NCBI RefSeq assembly: GCF_947507565.1
Contig: NC_089186.1
Coordinates: 558,001-622,000 of the forward strand
Origin: Oscarella lobularis
Lineage: Eukaryota; Porifera; Homoscleromorpha; Homosclerophorida; Oscarellidae
Reading direction: 5' to 3'
Length of the DNA: 64,000 nt
This document shows, piece after piece, positions 43,791 through 54,309 of this stretch. The notes under the pieces are model-generated. The model had not been told where the DNA came from, did no database searches, and worked only from the letters and a program-made list of their open reading frames with translations. The position numbers were made by a program, and so were the translations under genes. Each line of letters opens with the position of its first letter. Position 1 is the first letter of the stretch.

Positions 43791-45067
43791 CTAGTTCTTA
43801 GACATTTCTTCGAATTTCCTTCTAATAGCTTCCCGGCAGACACCAATTAACTCAAACTTTGATAAAAGCTGGCGTACTGTAGGCGATTTTGATGCCTTTT
43901 TCCACGATTCCAGAACCCTGAACATACGAACGAAGTTGCTGCCAGTACACTCGCGAAATTCATCTAAATTGGTTAAGGCAATGTCGAGAAAAATACCGAG
44001 TTCTTCCCACTTCGATGGGCTGACAGCCGCAAATGCTCTCATCAAAGCATCTGGCACTAACTCATCGTCATTGGGAAAAGAACCTTCGTCTTTCGCTTTA
44101 GCCGCAGCTTTTGACATCTCTACAACGAGCAAACAATCAATTTGCTTGAAACAAATATACACTTCAAACCAATTTCGCGAGCCTGACGCTCAAGCTTTTG
44201 AGAATAGTGTATCAATTCCACTACAAAATAAAAACAACAATATTAACAGCCAAATCTCTAGAATAAAGAACGTAACTTATTCACCTTCCTTTTTAGCCAA
44301 AACAGCAGCCAAAATGCCCTTCTCTAAATCTAACACGTCTTCCCGTTCCACCTTTTCCTTTGTAACGACTCTGCCTTTAGCAAGGACATCACGTGTGGCT
44401 TTTTCAACGAGGCAAGGCCACACAAAATAGTAAATTAGGCTGCTTTTATCCGATCCAAAAAAACGTTCGTGCTGAGAGGGGCAGAAAGTAGTGTGGTCGG
44501 CGACGAGAACTAGAGAGCGCCTTTGCATGACAATATCCCAAAACACAGGAACGCACTTCTCAAGAAATGCGTCCGCACTACTGTAGATAGACGCAGGCAT
44601 TAGGTTGCTCTTTCGCCAGTTTTGTAAGTCAATAGCTTTCTAAAATGAAAACAATACAGTCTGCACACCGTAATGTTTTTACACACCATCTTCACACTTT
44701 CGTAAATTTGTGATATGAGGGAAGCCGGCATAACTCTGCAAAGTGCCACGGTACTTTCAATTATAGCTCTCTGCTTTGGTGGGCGATCAACATGAGACCC
44801 CAAGTGGAGAGCACGCGCTAGAAGCTTTCCCTTATCTTCCAATGTCACCATTGCTGCTCTGTGAACAGCCTAAAAAGAGTGCAATGCACCTATAATTTGA
44901 GCTCAAGTTTCTTACATTCAGTATATCAAGACAGAACTTGCTAATAAACTTTTGGGGGTTTGACGTCTTCACTGCAGAAGCTAAGCCCTCTCCAATGTCG
45001 TCAATGTTGCTGAAAAGATCGTGAAATCGCTTAGCGATTTCACTGATTTCACTAGGTTGTCGAGGAT
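43791..45067 (-). CDS. MIEAP C-terminal-like domain fused to a Death domain
   Basis: Five exons keep phase: 45067-44916 (IDDIGEGLASAVK), 44869-44687 (GKLLARALHLGSHVDRPP), 44639-44285, and after a GAAG|GTGAAT donor, 44119-43791, with at least one upstream exon missing. The third visible exon resembles the C-terminal domain of mitochondria-eating protein (MIEAP/SPATA18): PVFWDIVMQ, then YYFVWPCL, then VLAKGRVVTK. The last exon is a Death domain (VSPSKWEELGIFLDI to CREAIRRKFEEM) like gene B's. MIEAP acts in mitochondrial quality control; Death domains recruit signalling partners. The fusion is predicted from splice phase, not a transcript. Upstream lies the dead Roc relic of gene E, so the Death exon was probably captured from an ankyrin-Roc gene. 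Confidence 0.72.
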
Positions 45068-45072
45068 CTATG

Positions 45073-45368
45073 ATGGCAGAACAATTTCACTGCTATTACG
45101 GATGCGTAAGACCGTTATATTTACGGACACAAACGTGATCATGCGCAGTATGATTTACGACGAACTTAGCGAAGTGTTCGACAGATGTTCTGTGGTCTAA
45201 TGATTTTGCTCGTGGAAAATAGCTACAGCAGTTAATTTGCTTTGGTGCAGTAACAGACAATTTTTTAAATTAGCTAATGAAGTCTACATATTTTAAACAT
45301 AAAAATACATAAATTTTCTAAGAATTCTTTTCTTTCCACCTGCAACTTTACCTTGCCCTTAGCTCATT
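45073..45368. other. AT-rich gap between the MIEAP-Death exons and the Roc relic
   Basis: It must contain either the missing 5' exon of the MIEAP-Death gene or its promoter. I could not pick an exon with confidence. Confidence 0.3.
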
Positions 45369-47152
45369 TTATCTCCACTGCACTGATCTCCCCTTTGCAA
45401 TAGGTATTAATTTAACCCAATGCTTTCTTTCCCCGACGAGAAAGCTATAATTAAGCCACTCGTCTGCTTCAATCCTCCGCCGTCTCAAACGATCTTCTCG
45501 CCGCACAGTGCATTGAGGCGAGAGGCTTGTATCCATCGCCCTATAAGGAACACGATATATGTATGTACCTAGCGAAAAATTCTTCATACAGTTACTGGCC
45601 CAGAGTTCAGGTTGAAATCCTTTTCTTGCCCAGTGTAAACGATGTAGTTCAAAGAAGTTACAGATCGTTACCTTGACCACGCCAGGAATATGACCTCGGT
45701 CAATTTCAATGTTCCAGATCAATTGGGAGGCAATTGAGAGAACTGTCACGCACAGTTTAATCGCATCGGGACGAACCATTTCTCGTCGAAGGACAGAAAA
45801 TCGGACGCCATTCTATCAACGCATAGTACACACCACGGAATAAGATTCGACTTATATAACGCACGTAATGCTGGAGAAGGATCTTTCCGACGTCGTCATG
45901 CCTTGCCAGTTCATGAGCTAATTATCCGTCCTGAATTTTAATCTGCAACATAGTCGTCTCCGTTCAAAAAGAGAATGTGTCACCTTATCTTTGCACAAGA
46001 TGTCAGCGCCGTTGTGAATCAATAGATCAATCACGTGCGGTCGAGACGGGTCAAGATGGGTCACTGTAATTCCAATTATTGTTCGTTGCAACAGTATGCA
46101 AGACAGTCCGGTTCATCTATAGGAATGACAATAGACAGAAATCCCAACACAGACTAAATCACTGACAAGCGTTCTGACAGAGACATCAGCCCCAAGCTCG
46201 AGTAGTTTCTGAATGACGCCGCAATGAGGAGACATCGAACAACATGCGTGAAGTAAGACCGTCATCCCCTCCTTAATTAAGAAAGGAACATTGATAAAAC
46301 GAATGTGATCAAAAGGTTTCCCACGTTATAGGTATGATTGACATAGAGGCCTTTTTCAACGATAAGATATTGAACACGATTTTTTGAACGCTTTCAGACT
46401 GCTTGCTGTTGATCGAGAGATACAGCACAACACAAAGCCATCACTCCATTCTGAGGTAGAAAAAAAAAGAAATCAAAGCTAGCTAGCTCCACGTTGCATA
46501 AAGAAAGTGACTCTGAAACTCACGGGACCCTGGGCAAGGTAGTCAGCTCCTGCTTCAGCCAAGTAGCGCACTTTCAATGGCGCATCGATTAAACTTGCAC
46601 ACGCCGCCATGAGCGGCCTTTCACCAAACTGAAGAAAAAGTAAGGATAAAAGGACACACGAGGAAAATCTACTCACCGTGTCACTGGTGTTGAGAAGGGC
46701 ACCGTGCTCCACGAGCCATTTCACGCAGACAAGGTCTCCAAACCACGCCGCACAGTGAAGCGGGGAGCGTTTATAAATCTGCATTGAATGCATACACGTA
46801 CGAGCTAACTCATCACGACACAGTGAGTACTGTACCTCGTCTGGATGAGGATCGCGGACGCTTTGATTTTTCTCCAAGAAAAAGTAGCTAAGCCACTCGT
46901 CCACTTCTTCCGCCGTCTCATATCTTCTTCTTACCAAACAGTGCACAACCGTGTGGTTAAAATTTGCTGCCTGAAAAAAGACAAAATCGACTGTGAGTGT
47001 CGACGAAACGAGATTTCGTCTACTAGTCGTCGTTCTCGAAATCCTTCTTCTTCCCAGAGTAACAGACGCAGTTTATCATCCCTGTTCGTGCGCTTCTTTT
47101 CCTCGACTGCCTCTATCAAGAGCTCTATCGTGGAGCGAGCGTCCGATGGCAT
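45369..47152 (-). pseudogene. Gene E: dead ankyrin-Roc remnant
   Basis: The 5' half is close to gene A: ATG at 47152 (MPSDARST), the EVDEWLSYFFLEKNQS exon and ankyrin exons with good borders. Decay then appears. Near 46050 about 10 extra bases and a stop break an ankyrin exon (ACCCATCTTGA). The Roc exon (45779 down) keeps MVRPDAIKLCV but has lost the whole P-loop segment, then continues IPGVVKVTICNF. A second, frameshifted N-terminal ankyrin-type exon (TTTGAGACGGCGGAGGATTGA) lies at 45540-45440. COR is absent. Confidence 0.8.
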
Positions 47153-47754
47153 CGGGTCTTCAGCCGCTGCTCTCTGTTGCACAGGACAGGAACAGCTCGG
47201 TGCCAACGAACTCCTGTAATGCGGATTCGCTGCTGGTGGGCCCGTCCTGCGACCCCTGCGACCTCCGCTGGGATTCATCACTTTTTGGTGAGCATGCGTA
47301 CCTAGTCTCATTGGATCACGTGGTCGAGCGAACAATTTATCTGATTTTATTCACCCAGAAAATAATGGTTTTTTTGCTGAAAAGGCGCTCTCGATCAAGG
47401 CACCAATGCCTCAGGTAGATCAGTGCACACGCGCAAAATTCTAATGCAAAGCGAAATTGATCTTACAGCGTTTTGTTGAACAAGTCCGAAAAGGCTTCCA
47501 CGCGAGCAGAAACGGTGATCAAAAGACTACGATATTTTGAAGGATCTTGATCCGTAGACCGCCTCTAAGCGGCGCTCTAGGCACTGCGGTAAAAGCTGAC
47601 CTGTCGAGTAATTTCTGGCCGGCGTGGGTTTGGCAAAGAAAGCTTCCTTGTGATCAAGCTTTTTAGAATAATCTCATGTGAACTAGGCAGCCAGGCAAAC
47701 AAATACCTACGTGAAAAAACGAGGCCGTCCTTCCCAACTGAGCAAAAAGAAAAA
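47153..47754. other. Flank of gene E with HSPA12/ankyrin debris
   Basis: It is a counterpart of 9103-9680. From about 47580 the minus strand shows the same HSPA12-like distal relic as 9530-9620. The hAT element at 47755 splits this debris from 48399-48480. Confidence 0.5.
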
Positions 47755-48398
47755 CAAGGCCGACGCGACGGGTCCGGCAGGTCCGGCAGCTGCCGGACCA
47801 ACATTTTGTAAAGCCAAAAAAATTATATTGACGTTAGGCAGTCTGGCCGTAGCTATATCACGTGTAGCGGATTAGTGTACATGTACAGGCCGATCTTCAC
47901 AAAGAAGAGCTTTCAGCACAGCTAGAAATACTACAATGTAACTTTGCAGTTGAGGGCGAATCCCCTGATGAAGTTATGATTAACGATATATTGACATACC
48001 TACGCAATCTTTCGCCAAACTAGAAGAACGTTTTATGCCAAATCGGCACTGTATCTTCTTTACTTTTGTTCTACCTGCCACAAATGCAAGCGAGAGATCC
48101 TTCTCTACTATGAGAAAAATTAAATCCTATCTTCGGAATTCAACGGGGCAGGAGCGACTAAATCAGTTAATGACGCTGAGCTCATATACAAAGAAGAACT
48201 AGACAAACTAAATCTTTTAGAAGTAGCAAACGAATTTGTTACGGATAATGAAAGTAGGCTAAGATTTTTCGGACGATTTAAATTCTGAGTGAGTTAATTA
48301 AAAACCTTGTCTTGAATGGGCGTGGTCAAAAAAATTTTCGCGCGCTAAGGGCGCGCGAAAAGGGCCGGGCCAACTTCAAAAACGCTCTGCCGGCCCTG
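47755..48398 (+). mobile_element. Second hAT-like element, between gene E and CARD-GT copy 2
   Basis: The ends are CAAGGCCGACGCG and CTGCCGGCCCTG (inverted CARGGCCGRC). Inside, about 48075-48200 encodes ASERSFSTMRKIKSYLRNS and GQERLNQL, the hAT transposase dimerisation region, ending at TAG. The duplicated counterpart at 9678-9695 (CAAAAGAAAAAGTGCGC) is the empty site. The target duplication lies in an A-run and cannot be placed exactly. Confidence 0.82.
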
Positions 48399-48889
48399 AA
48401 AAAGAGCGCTAACGATAAAATGACGCCTACCCCATCCTTCACGCGACTGTCGGCTTCTTTATCAGTCAGGTAGCTAAAATTGTCCCAGGATAATTTTTAA
48501 ATTGTCTTATACACGCGAACACGACCGAAAGAGAGCGTAGGATGCATCATGTGACAAAAATCATGCATTTACTACATGGGCACCGCGACTTTGACATTAT
48601 AGTTGCCTATCCGATTTTACTGGAGCAAAGATATTATCGAAGCATGCAATAGGAGTTATTGCTTAGAATTTTTTACTCAAGTCGACTCGTACGTATATAC
48701 CATGCACTCTCGCTGCCTTTTTTGTAATAACTCAGTGCATTGAAATTAGTAGCGCATAACTCCACTTCAGTCTTCTGGGGTCCGAGTGAATCTCCGTTAA
48801 TCAACTGGTGATAATTGAATGAGGCACTGCGTAGCCGGGATATTGAGGATAAAAGAACGTCTGGAAAGGACAGAACACTTCCGATTTCG

Positions 48890-51829
48890 ATGGCCGATCC
48901 AAAGTGGGACACTCAACTAGTGCCGGTTCTAGATCAAATTACCAAAAGCATCGTTGTTACCGGTCCATTGCTCGACAAACTCGTAAGCAATGGACTGCTC
49001 GACATGAATGAACGAGGGAGAATAGATCAGGCCCCAACTGAAGACGACAAAGCGACAAAAATGTTCCCAATTTTGAGCAGAGGTGGACAAGGCTCGTTCG
49101 GCAAATTCTGTTCCGCACTTGAAGAGACACGCCAATCACGGATACCGTGCGCCAATCTCACCTGGCAAAAATATTGAAAGGTGAGTACTTGTAGTTGACC
49201 AACACCCGTCGCGACCGTCGCTTCCTACAGTATAAGTATATTCTGCAATTGCACCACGACGAATGGCTGGCGCACATGACATAACGTCATAGGCCCAAAA
49301 TAGAACTTTCACTTTCAGTTCTATTGTGCAGCGTTCGCGTTATGTCTGCCACCTACAGATCGTGCCTGTCTGTTTTACCCAACGATTATTCTTATCTGAC
49401 GACGCATCTACGCGTTAGCCTACCTCTTTCAGAAGAAGGTCATAGACCTCGACGAGTACAAAAAATTGTCTAGCAGGACGCTCACAACACACGAGAAGAT
49501 TGATCTCCTTGTTCTTAATTACTTGCTGAGAGGCCCGGACAGTGATCTAGATATAATCATCGAGGCTCTCGTCGATTCCGAACAAGAATATCTGGCAAAA
49601 CGACTGCAGTCCTTAGACAGAAGTGCGGATAAATATAGATGTCAAAATTTGCAAAGACGCGCTTATCCCCTCAAATATATAGCAACAAACAAACCGACAT
49701 AATTATTTATTTTCTACTTGTAGAAGCGAAAGCGAATAGTCCACCACCGTCAGAGGCCTCTCCTGTAAAAGATCAAGGTCACCGGGCCAAAGAACTGCAG
49801 AAAGGTGCGTAGTCCCACTTTAGGCAGCTGTTCTAATGCTGTGATCGATCTCTATGCGCCTTCTCATGAACCCTGATTGTTTCTCTGCGCGTCAAACCTA
49901 TTAAATAACCGTTGCAACTGCGCGTCATGTCTAAGGATAAGAGTATTTCAAGTCTTTCAGTTTTGCAAAAAAGTTTATTACCCCTACATGAAAGCATACG
50001 GGCGCGCTGGCGAATTTTTGTACGACTTTCATTCGAAAACGGTCGACCGTTGGCTAGAGCAAGTGCAGTAAATACAACAAACTTTCTAGCTACAGTGTAG
50101 CGTATTAGGAGAGGTTGCTTCTTATTTGTACTTGCCTGCGAGGAGAAAGTGTTTAGTTAGTTAGATAGGTTATGTCACATGACGATAATTGCAACTTGAT
50201 TGCTCAAGTAATGATTCTTTCTCTTTTCAGTTCAATCACCACCACCAATACGTAGTCGGTCTGTATAACCAGAAAGCAGTTGCAAAGAAAAAGCTATAGA
50301 TAGAAATTAGAAACACGGCGCAGATAAACTGTGTTCCATATACCCGAAAAAATGCTTTAGTTAGATAGGCCACCTTTAACTACTACCTTATTACAACTTG
50401 ATCGACTAATTAGTATTCTTTTTCAACAGATCAACTATCACCACCGCGCACTCGGTCTACAACTGAAAAGCAGTCACAAAAAGAGAGTGATTCGGATGAA
50501 GCAGATGGCAACTCGACCCCTAAAGCAAAAAGAGCAAAAAAAAGACAAAAAACGTACGCGAAGCGCATCAATCATCTACGAGGCTTGCTGCTTTGTATAT
50601 ACAAGTAAGGTTTGAACTTGTCTTTTTAGATGTTAAAATTCTGAGCCTCTGCGACGAATGGAAACCATCTAAGGGCGGCATAACTACATTTAACCGATTG
50701 TTTTGCACCGAAGCATTCGCAAAATTAGACGACTTCGACGTTGAAGTCTGCTGTCGAGTTAGTGAGTACGACGATGCTGATGACGAGGACGCCAGCTCTG
50801 CAAATGTCACGCTGACAAGTGACATGCCTTCTAAGGCAGCAAAAGCCTTCAAACCAGACGTCATCATTGGCCATCACCAAGTCACTGGCCAAGAAGCAGT
50901 AAAAGCAGCAGGAAAACTAACGGATAACAAGATACCAGTGAAAAGAGTGCACTTCCTGCACACTTGGCCAGAAGATCTCGAGCGCGCAAAGGAAAGAGCA
51001 GAGAGCGCTAGCAAAGCTACCCAGAAAGAAGAAGAGCAAATCGAATTGGCACGAGCCGCTTCTGTGGTTGCTGTAGTAGGTCCTGTTCTAAAAGAAAAGT
51101 GGGGCGGGAAGCTGAGCGGGCTAGGTAAAACGGTTGTTGAAGTGACTCCGGGGCTGACAACGCTTACAGAAGAGCGAAAGAAAGTCCTTTCAGGAGAATG
51201 TCAACGAAAGAAAGAAATTTCGTGCTTACTGATTGGCAGACTAAATGATCCTCAAGTGAAGGGACTTGACATAGTAAAACACGCCATAAAAAATACGAAG
51301 GGATGCAATCCGGGAGGAGAATAAAATTCTATTTTCGAGGAATACCTGAAGATGAAGTTGAGGAAAAAGAAGCAGTTCTACGTAAAGAGTGCCACTCTAA
51401 AAATGTATTTGTCAAGCGGTTTGACAGTTCGAAAAAAAAATTACAGATGAAATTGCAACCTGTGATTTGCTACTAATGCCATCTCGAGTAGAAGCGTTTG
51501 GATTAGTGGCACTAGAAGCTCTATCACTGGGTATTCCAGTAATTGCTAGTGCCGACAGTGGCTTTGCCGAAGCAGTCAAAGCAGCTGCCAGATATCACCT
51601 CAACTACTCCGCAGAAGACCACTGGCTTAACGATTGGATTCTTGACACAAACACTGACGTAGAAAAGTGCGGAGATAGACTGGCTATAAAAATATTCAGT
51701 CTCGTGGGAAAGCACGAATTTTCTAAACTTGCATTTGACAACGCCGCCAAACTGCGCAAAGCCTACGCAAAGTGCTACACCTGGAAAAAAGGCGCAGAAG
51801 TTCTGCTGCAGGAGCTTTTTCCTAACTAG
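48890..51829 (+). pseudogene. CARD-CARD-GT4 gene copy 2 (enzyme present, several frameshifts)
   Basis: The enzyme half starts near 50630 (LSLCDEWKPSKGGITTFNRL) and ends at 51829. It shows GT4 GT-B features: the N-terminal GG loop, IIGHHQVTG, HTWPEDLERA, LLIGRLNDPQVKG, and the C-terminal EAFGLVALEALSLGIPV (E-x7-E). Lesions: about 20 extra bases near 49135 in the CARD1 exon; a 14-base deletion near 49420 in CARD2; a TA-type shift at about 51320 giving TAA; and a shift at the nine-A run 51432-51440. Copy 1 keeps intact CARDs, so the ancestral protein was CARD-CARD-linker-GT4. If the last two are sequencing errors, the enzyme could still be read. Substrate unknown. Confidence 0.8.
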
Positions 51830-52329
51830 ACTCTGCATAAACTCCTTTTTTGTTTGCTATTAATTATTTTGTGGGCTTTTTCATCGGTCTTCTGTTTTTG
51901 TTTTTATTTTAGCTTCTAGCCAAGATGATCACCAGTTAAAAACTTCTGCGAATTTTTTGTTACCGCGCCGCTTCTGACTCTGAGTTGCAAACTGCATGCG
52001 CCTATAAATAGATCCGCGTTTTAGACATGCCAAAGCAGATTCTCCTTCTTCCGGCAATGCAACAGTAGCTCCGTGGAAACGTGAAAGATAAAATGCGAAA
52101 TGATATGGAATCTATGATTTAATTAAATGAGCACTGGTTTAGAAAGGACTTCCGCCGTTTCCTATTCACCAAAAGCGCATAACGTCATGAGCACCTTAGG
52201 AACTTTCTTTTTTCTTGAGGTACATCGAAACATAAGATCACTACGGGGCCTCTCTAAATTAAAACCTAGTAAACTAATTACCACCAGTCCATTGATATGC
52301 ATCTATTCCCACCTAAATTACCTGAAATC
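51830..52329. other. 3' flank of CARD-GT copy 2
   Basis: No gene. From about 51950 it matches 12370-12760 downstream of copy 1, defining the right breakpoint of copy 1's deletion. Confidence 0.55.
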
Positions 52330-53510
52330 CATTGAAATGGTCTAACCGGGGGTGGCGGCTGCCAGCTAAGCACGTTCAGGGAAAAAGGAGCTACAAACCT
52401 ACTAAACCTCTAGCCGCCCTACCTAGTGACAGCCGCCCTAAAGCCTAAGAATGCAGAAGGAAAGGACCCGTGCACACTAACATAGTCGGCCTGTGATGCA
52501 AAACCGAGTACGAATCATCTCTACGTGACGTATGCGTGTCGTCCCCCCGCTACCCTCCCGGTCACACACACAAATGAAGCCTCATGCACTGCCATGACAC
52601 CAGCTCTCACTCCAGAACCCCAAACCGCCCTCGATTACACATTCAGAAACCAGCCTAGTATTTAGATTCGTTCGGAAATCGTTCTATGCCCAAGAGCGCC
52701 GGCGGTGGCACACCAGGCAATCCGCGACGTGTGGGTGACAGAGAGTCCCGCTCCCTAAGTGCATGCCTAATCCATGAGAGCCCCAATCAGAAAACCTCGA
52801 AAAAAATCCTTTATTTTCGTCTGCGCTACACTCCTAGACAGATCACGTCGAAAAGTAGACAATACGCCGTTTTTGAGGCTGGAACATTTGGCGATATGAC
52901 ATGCGTTTCTAAAAAGCAAGAGAATTGTGAACGTGAAATGATGAGAACGTGTCGCGCGCGCGCTTACGCATGCCGCAGGGCATCAAAGCGCGCTTCTTCG
53001 TCGCTGAAGGAACAAGCGGAGCCACCTAGAAAACGCATAGGCACAGATATGACGGAAACGCGAGAAAGGGGGCCCCAGCGGTGAAAAGAAAACACGAATG
53101 CCGATGAAACCTAGTAAATACAAACGTGAATGGCACGCGAGGACACGCGAGTGCGTACGGCTCGAGATCGCTCGCCTGCGAGTGGATGCACGCGACGGAA
53201 TTAGGAAATTAAGGGGCCCGTCGTGTGGCGAAAGAAAGCGTTGCAGGAGACTCTACTGCCCTTTTGTTCATGAGAGTCGCTACGTATCGCGCGACTGGCG
53301 AACGATCGCGAAAGCCTGGCGCTATCGTGTGGGGGAGGATCACGCGAACGTTTGAGGCGTTGACGCTTACCTGTTGGCTTTGCTTCCTTGTTGAGAGCTT
53401 CGCCGATCAGCAGGGCCTCGTTCTTGTGGACTTCTTCTCTCCGATGCCTAGTCTGATGCTGAAAAAGCCTCAAAAAGGTTTCGGTCACTTCGGTGTTCAC
53501 GTGTTCAAGT
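52330..53510. repeat. Repeat block R3
   Basis: It is collinear with 12770-13930 and 17570-18740. It holds the best-preserved exon-like frame on the minus strand: acceptor GCTTTTTCAG near 53465, then HQTRHRREEVHKNEALLIGE through NKEAKP, and donor ACAG|GTAAGC near 53370. Relative to sisters it has TTAA inserted near 53209 and a short deletion near 53262. The 97-residue gene is absent. Confidence 0.7.
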
Positions 53511-54250
53511 TGCGCACGCGCAAATTAACATTGATCAGTTATTTTGATGGATCTCCGCAGATCCGCTCCAAAACTGATCTTGGTGTTTCCTTGAGAATTG
53601 TCTGGCCGGAGTGTGCTTGGCAAGAAACGCATTCTTTTGATAGAGCTTCTTTTTGAATATTTTCAGGTGAACTATACGGCCAAAGCACACAGCAGCGTCA
53701 CATCTAACGTGCTCATCAAAACACTATGGTCTCTCCAGTGTCTCTCTAAACCCAAAGTGAACGGCTCCAACGACAACGAGCATCTGAATTTTTCGAAGCA
53801 CCAATAATCTTTTTCAGAGTACTAATAATTTTAGCGCCGCTGGTCTCTTCAAACTCTCCCCGAAGACGCTCCTGAAGTAAAGGTCACTCAGCAAAATCGC
53901 CCTCCAGAATGAGATGGCTTATGGAATCGACGGACGCAAAGGTCCCCTTGAGATAATCAGAAATATCAGTCAGTACAGAATCAAAAAATTTCGCGACTTT
54001 AGGAGGCCCTTATACAAGACTTCCCTCCAGACTAAATGTCACATCATTGTTACCAATCACTTCTACGCAATCCCTCAATGACAAGTTCTTCGTTGATCTG
54101 GACACGGATCTGGAGAAACAAATAAAATCCGAAAAGGATTCTATTAGAGCTTGTCTTCCTCGCTCCGCACGTCCCACGCCACTTCTCCCGATTTTTTCCT
54201 GCAATCCGACTAAGCTCCTGAACTAATTCGCGGGGAAGAATATACGGCCC
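53511..54250 (-). pseudogene. HSPA12-like (Hsp70 superfamily) relic, copy 3 (longest)
   Basis: One minus-strand frame reads NLSLRDCVEVIGNNDVTF, a stop, PPKVAKFFDSVLTDISDYLK, SVDSISHLILEGDFAE, a stop, then PLLQERLRGEFEETSGAK. This follows the end of the HSPA12 ATPase domain, whose usual LVGGFAESPLLQ is here ILEGDFAE-stop-PLLQ. Two in-frame stops make it a pseudogene. It lies directly 3' of gene F, as the 18.8 kb relic lies 3' of gene B. Confidence 0.62.
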
Positions 54251-54309
54251 TAACGTTTCTTACTGAAAAAAAATTAGAAGAACAAATTGATCATGCTGTA
54301 CGTGACTTT

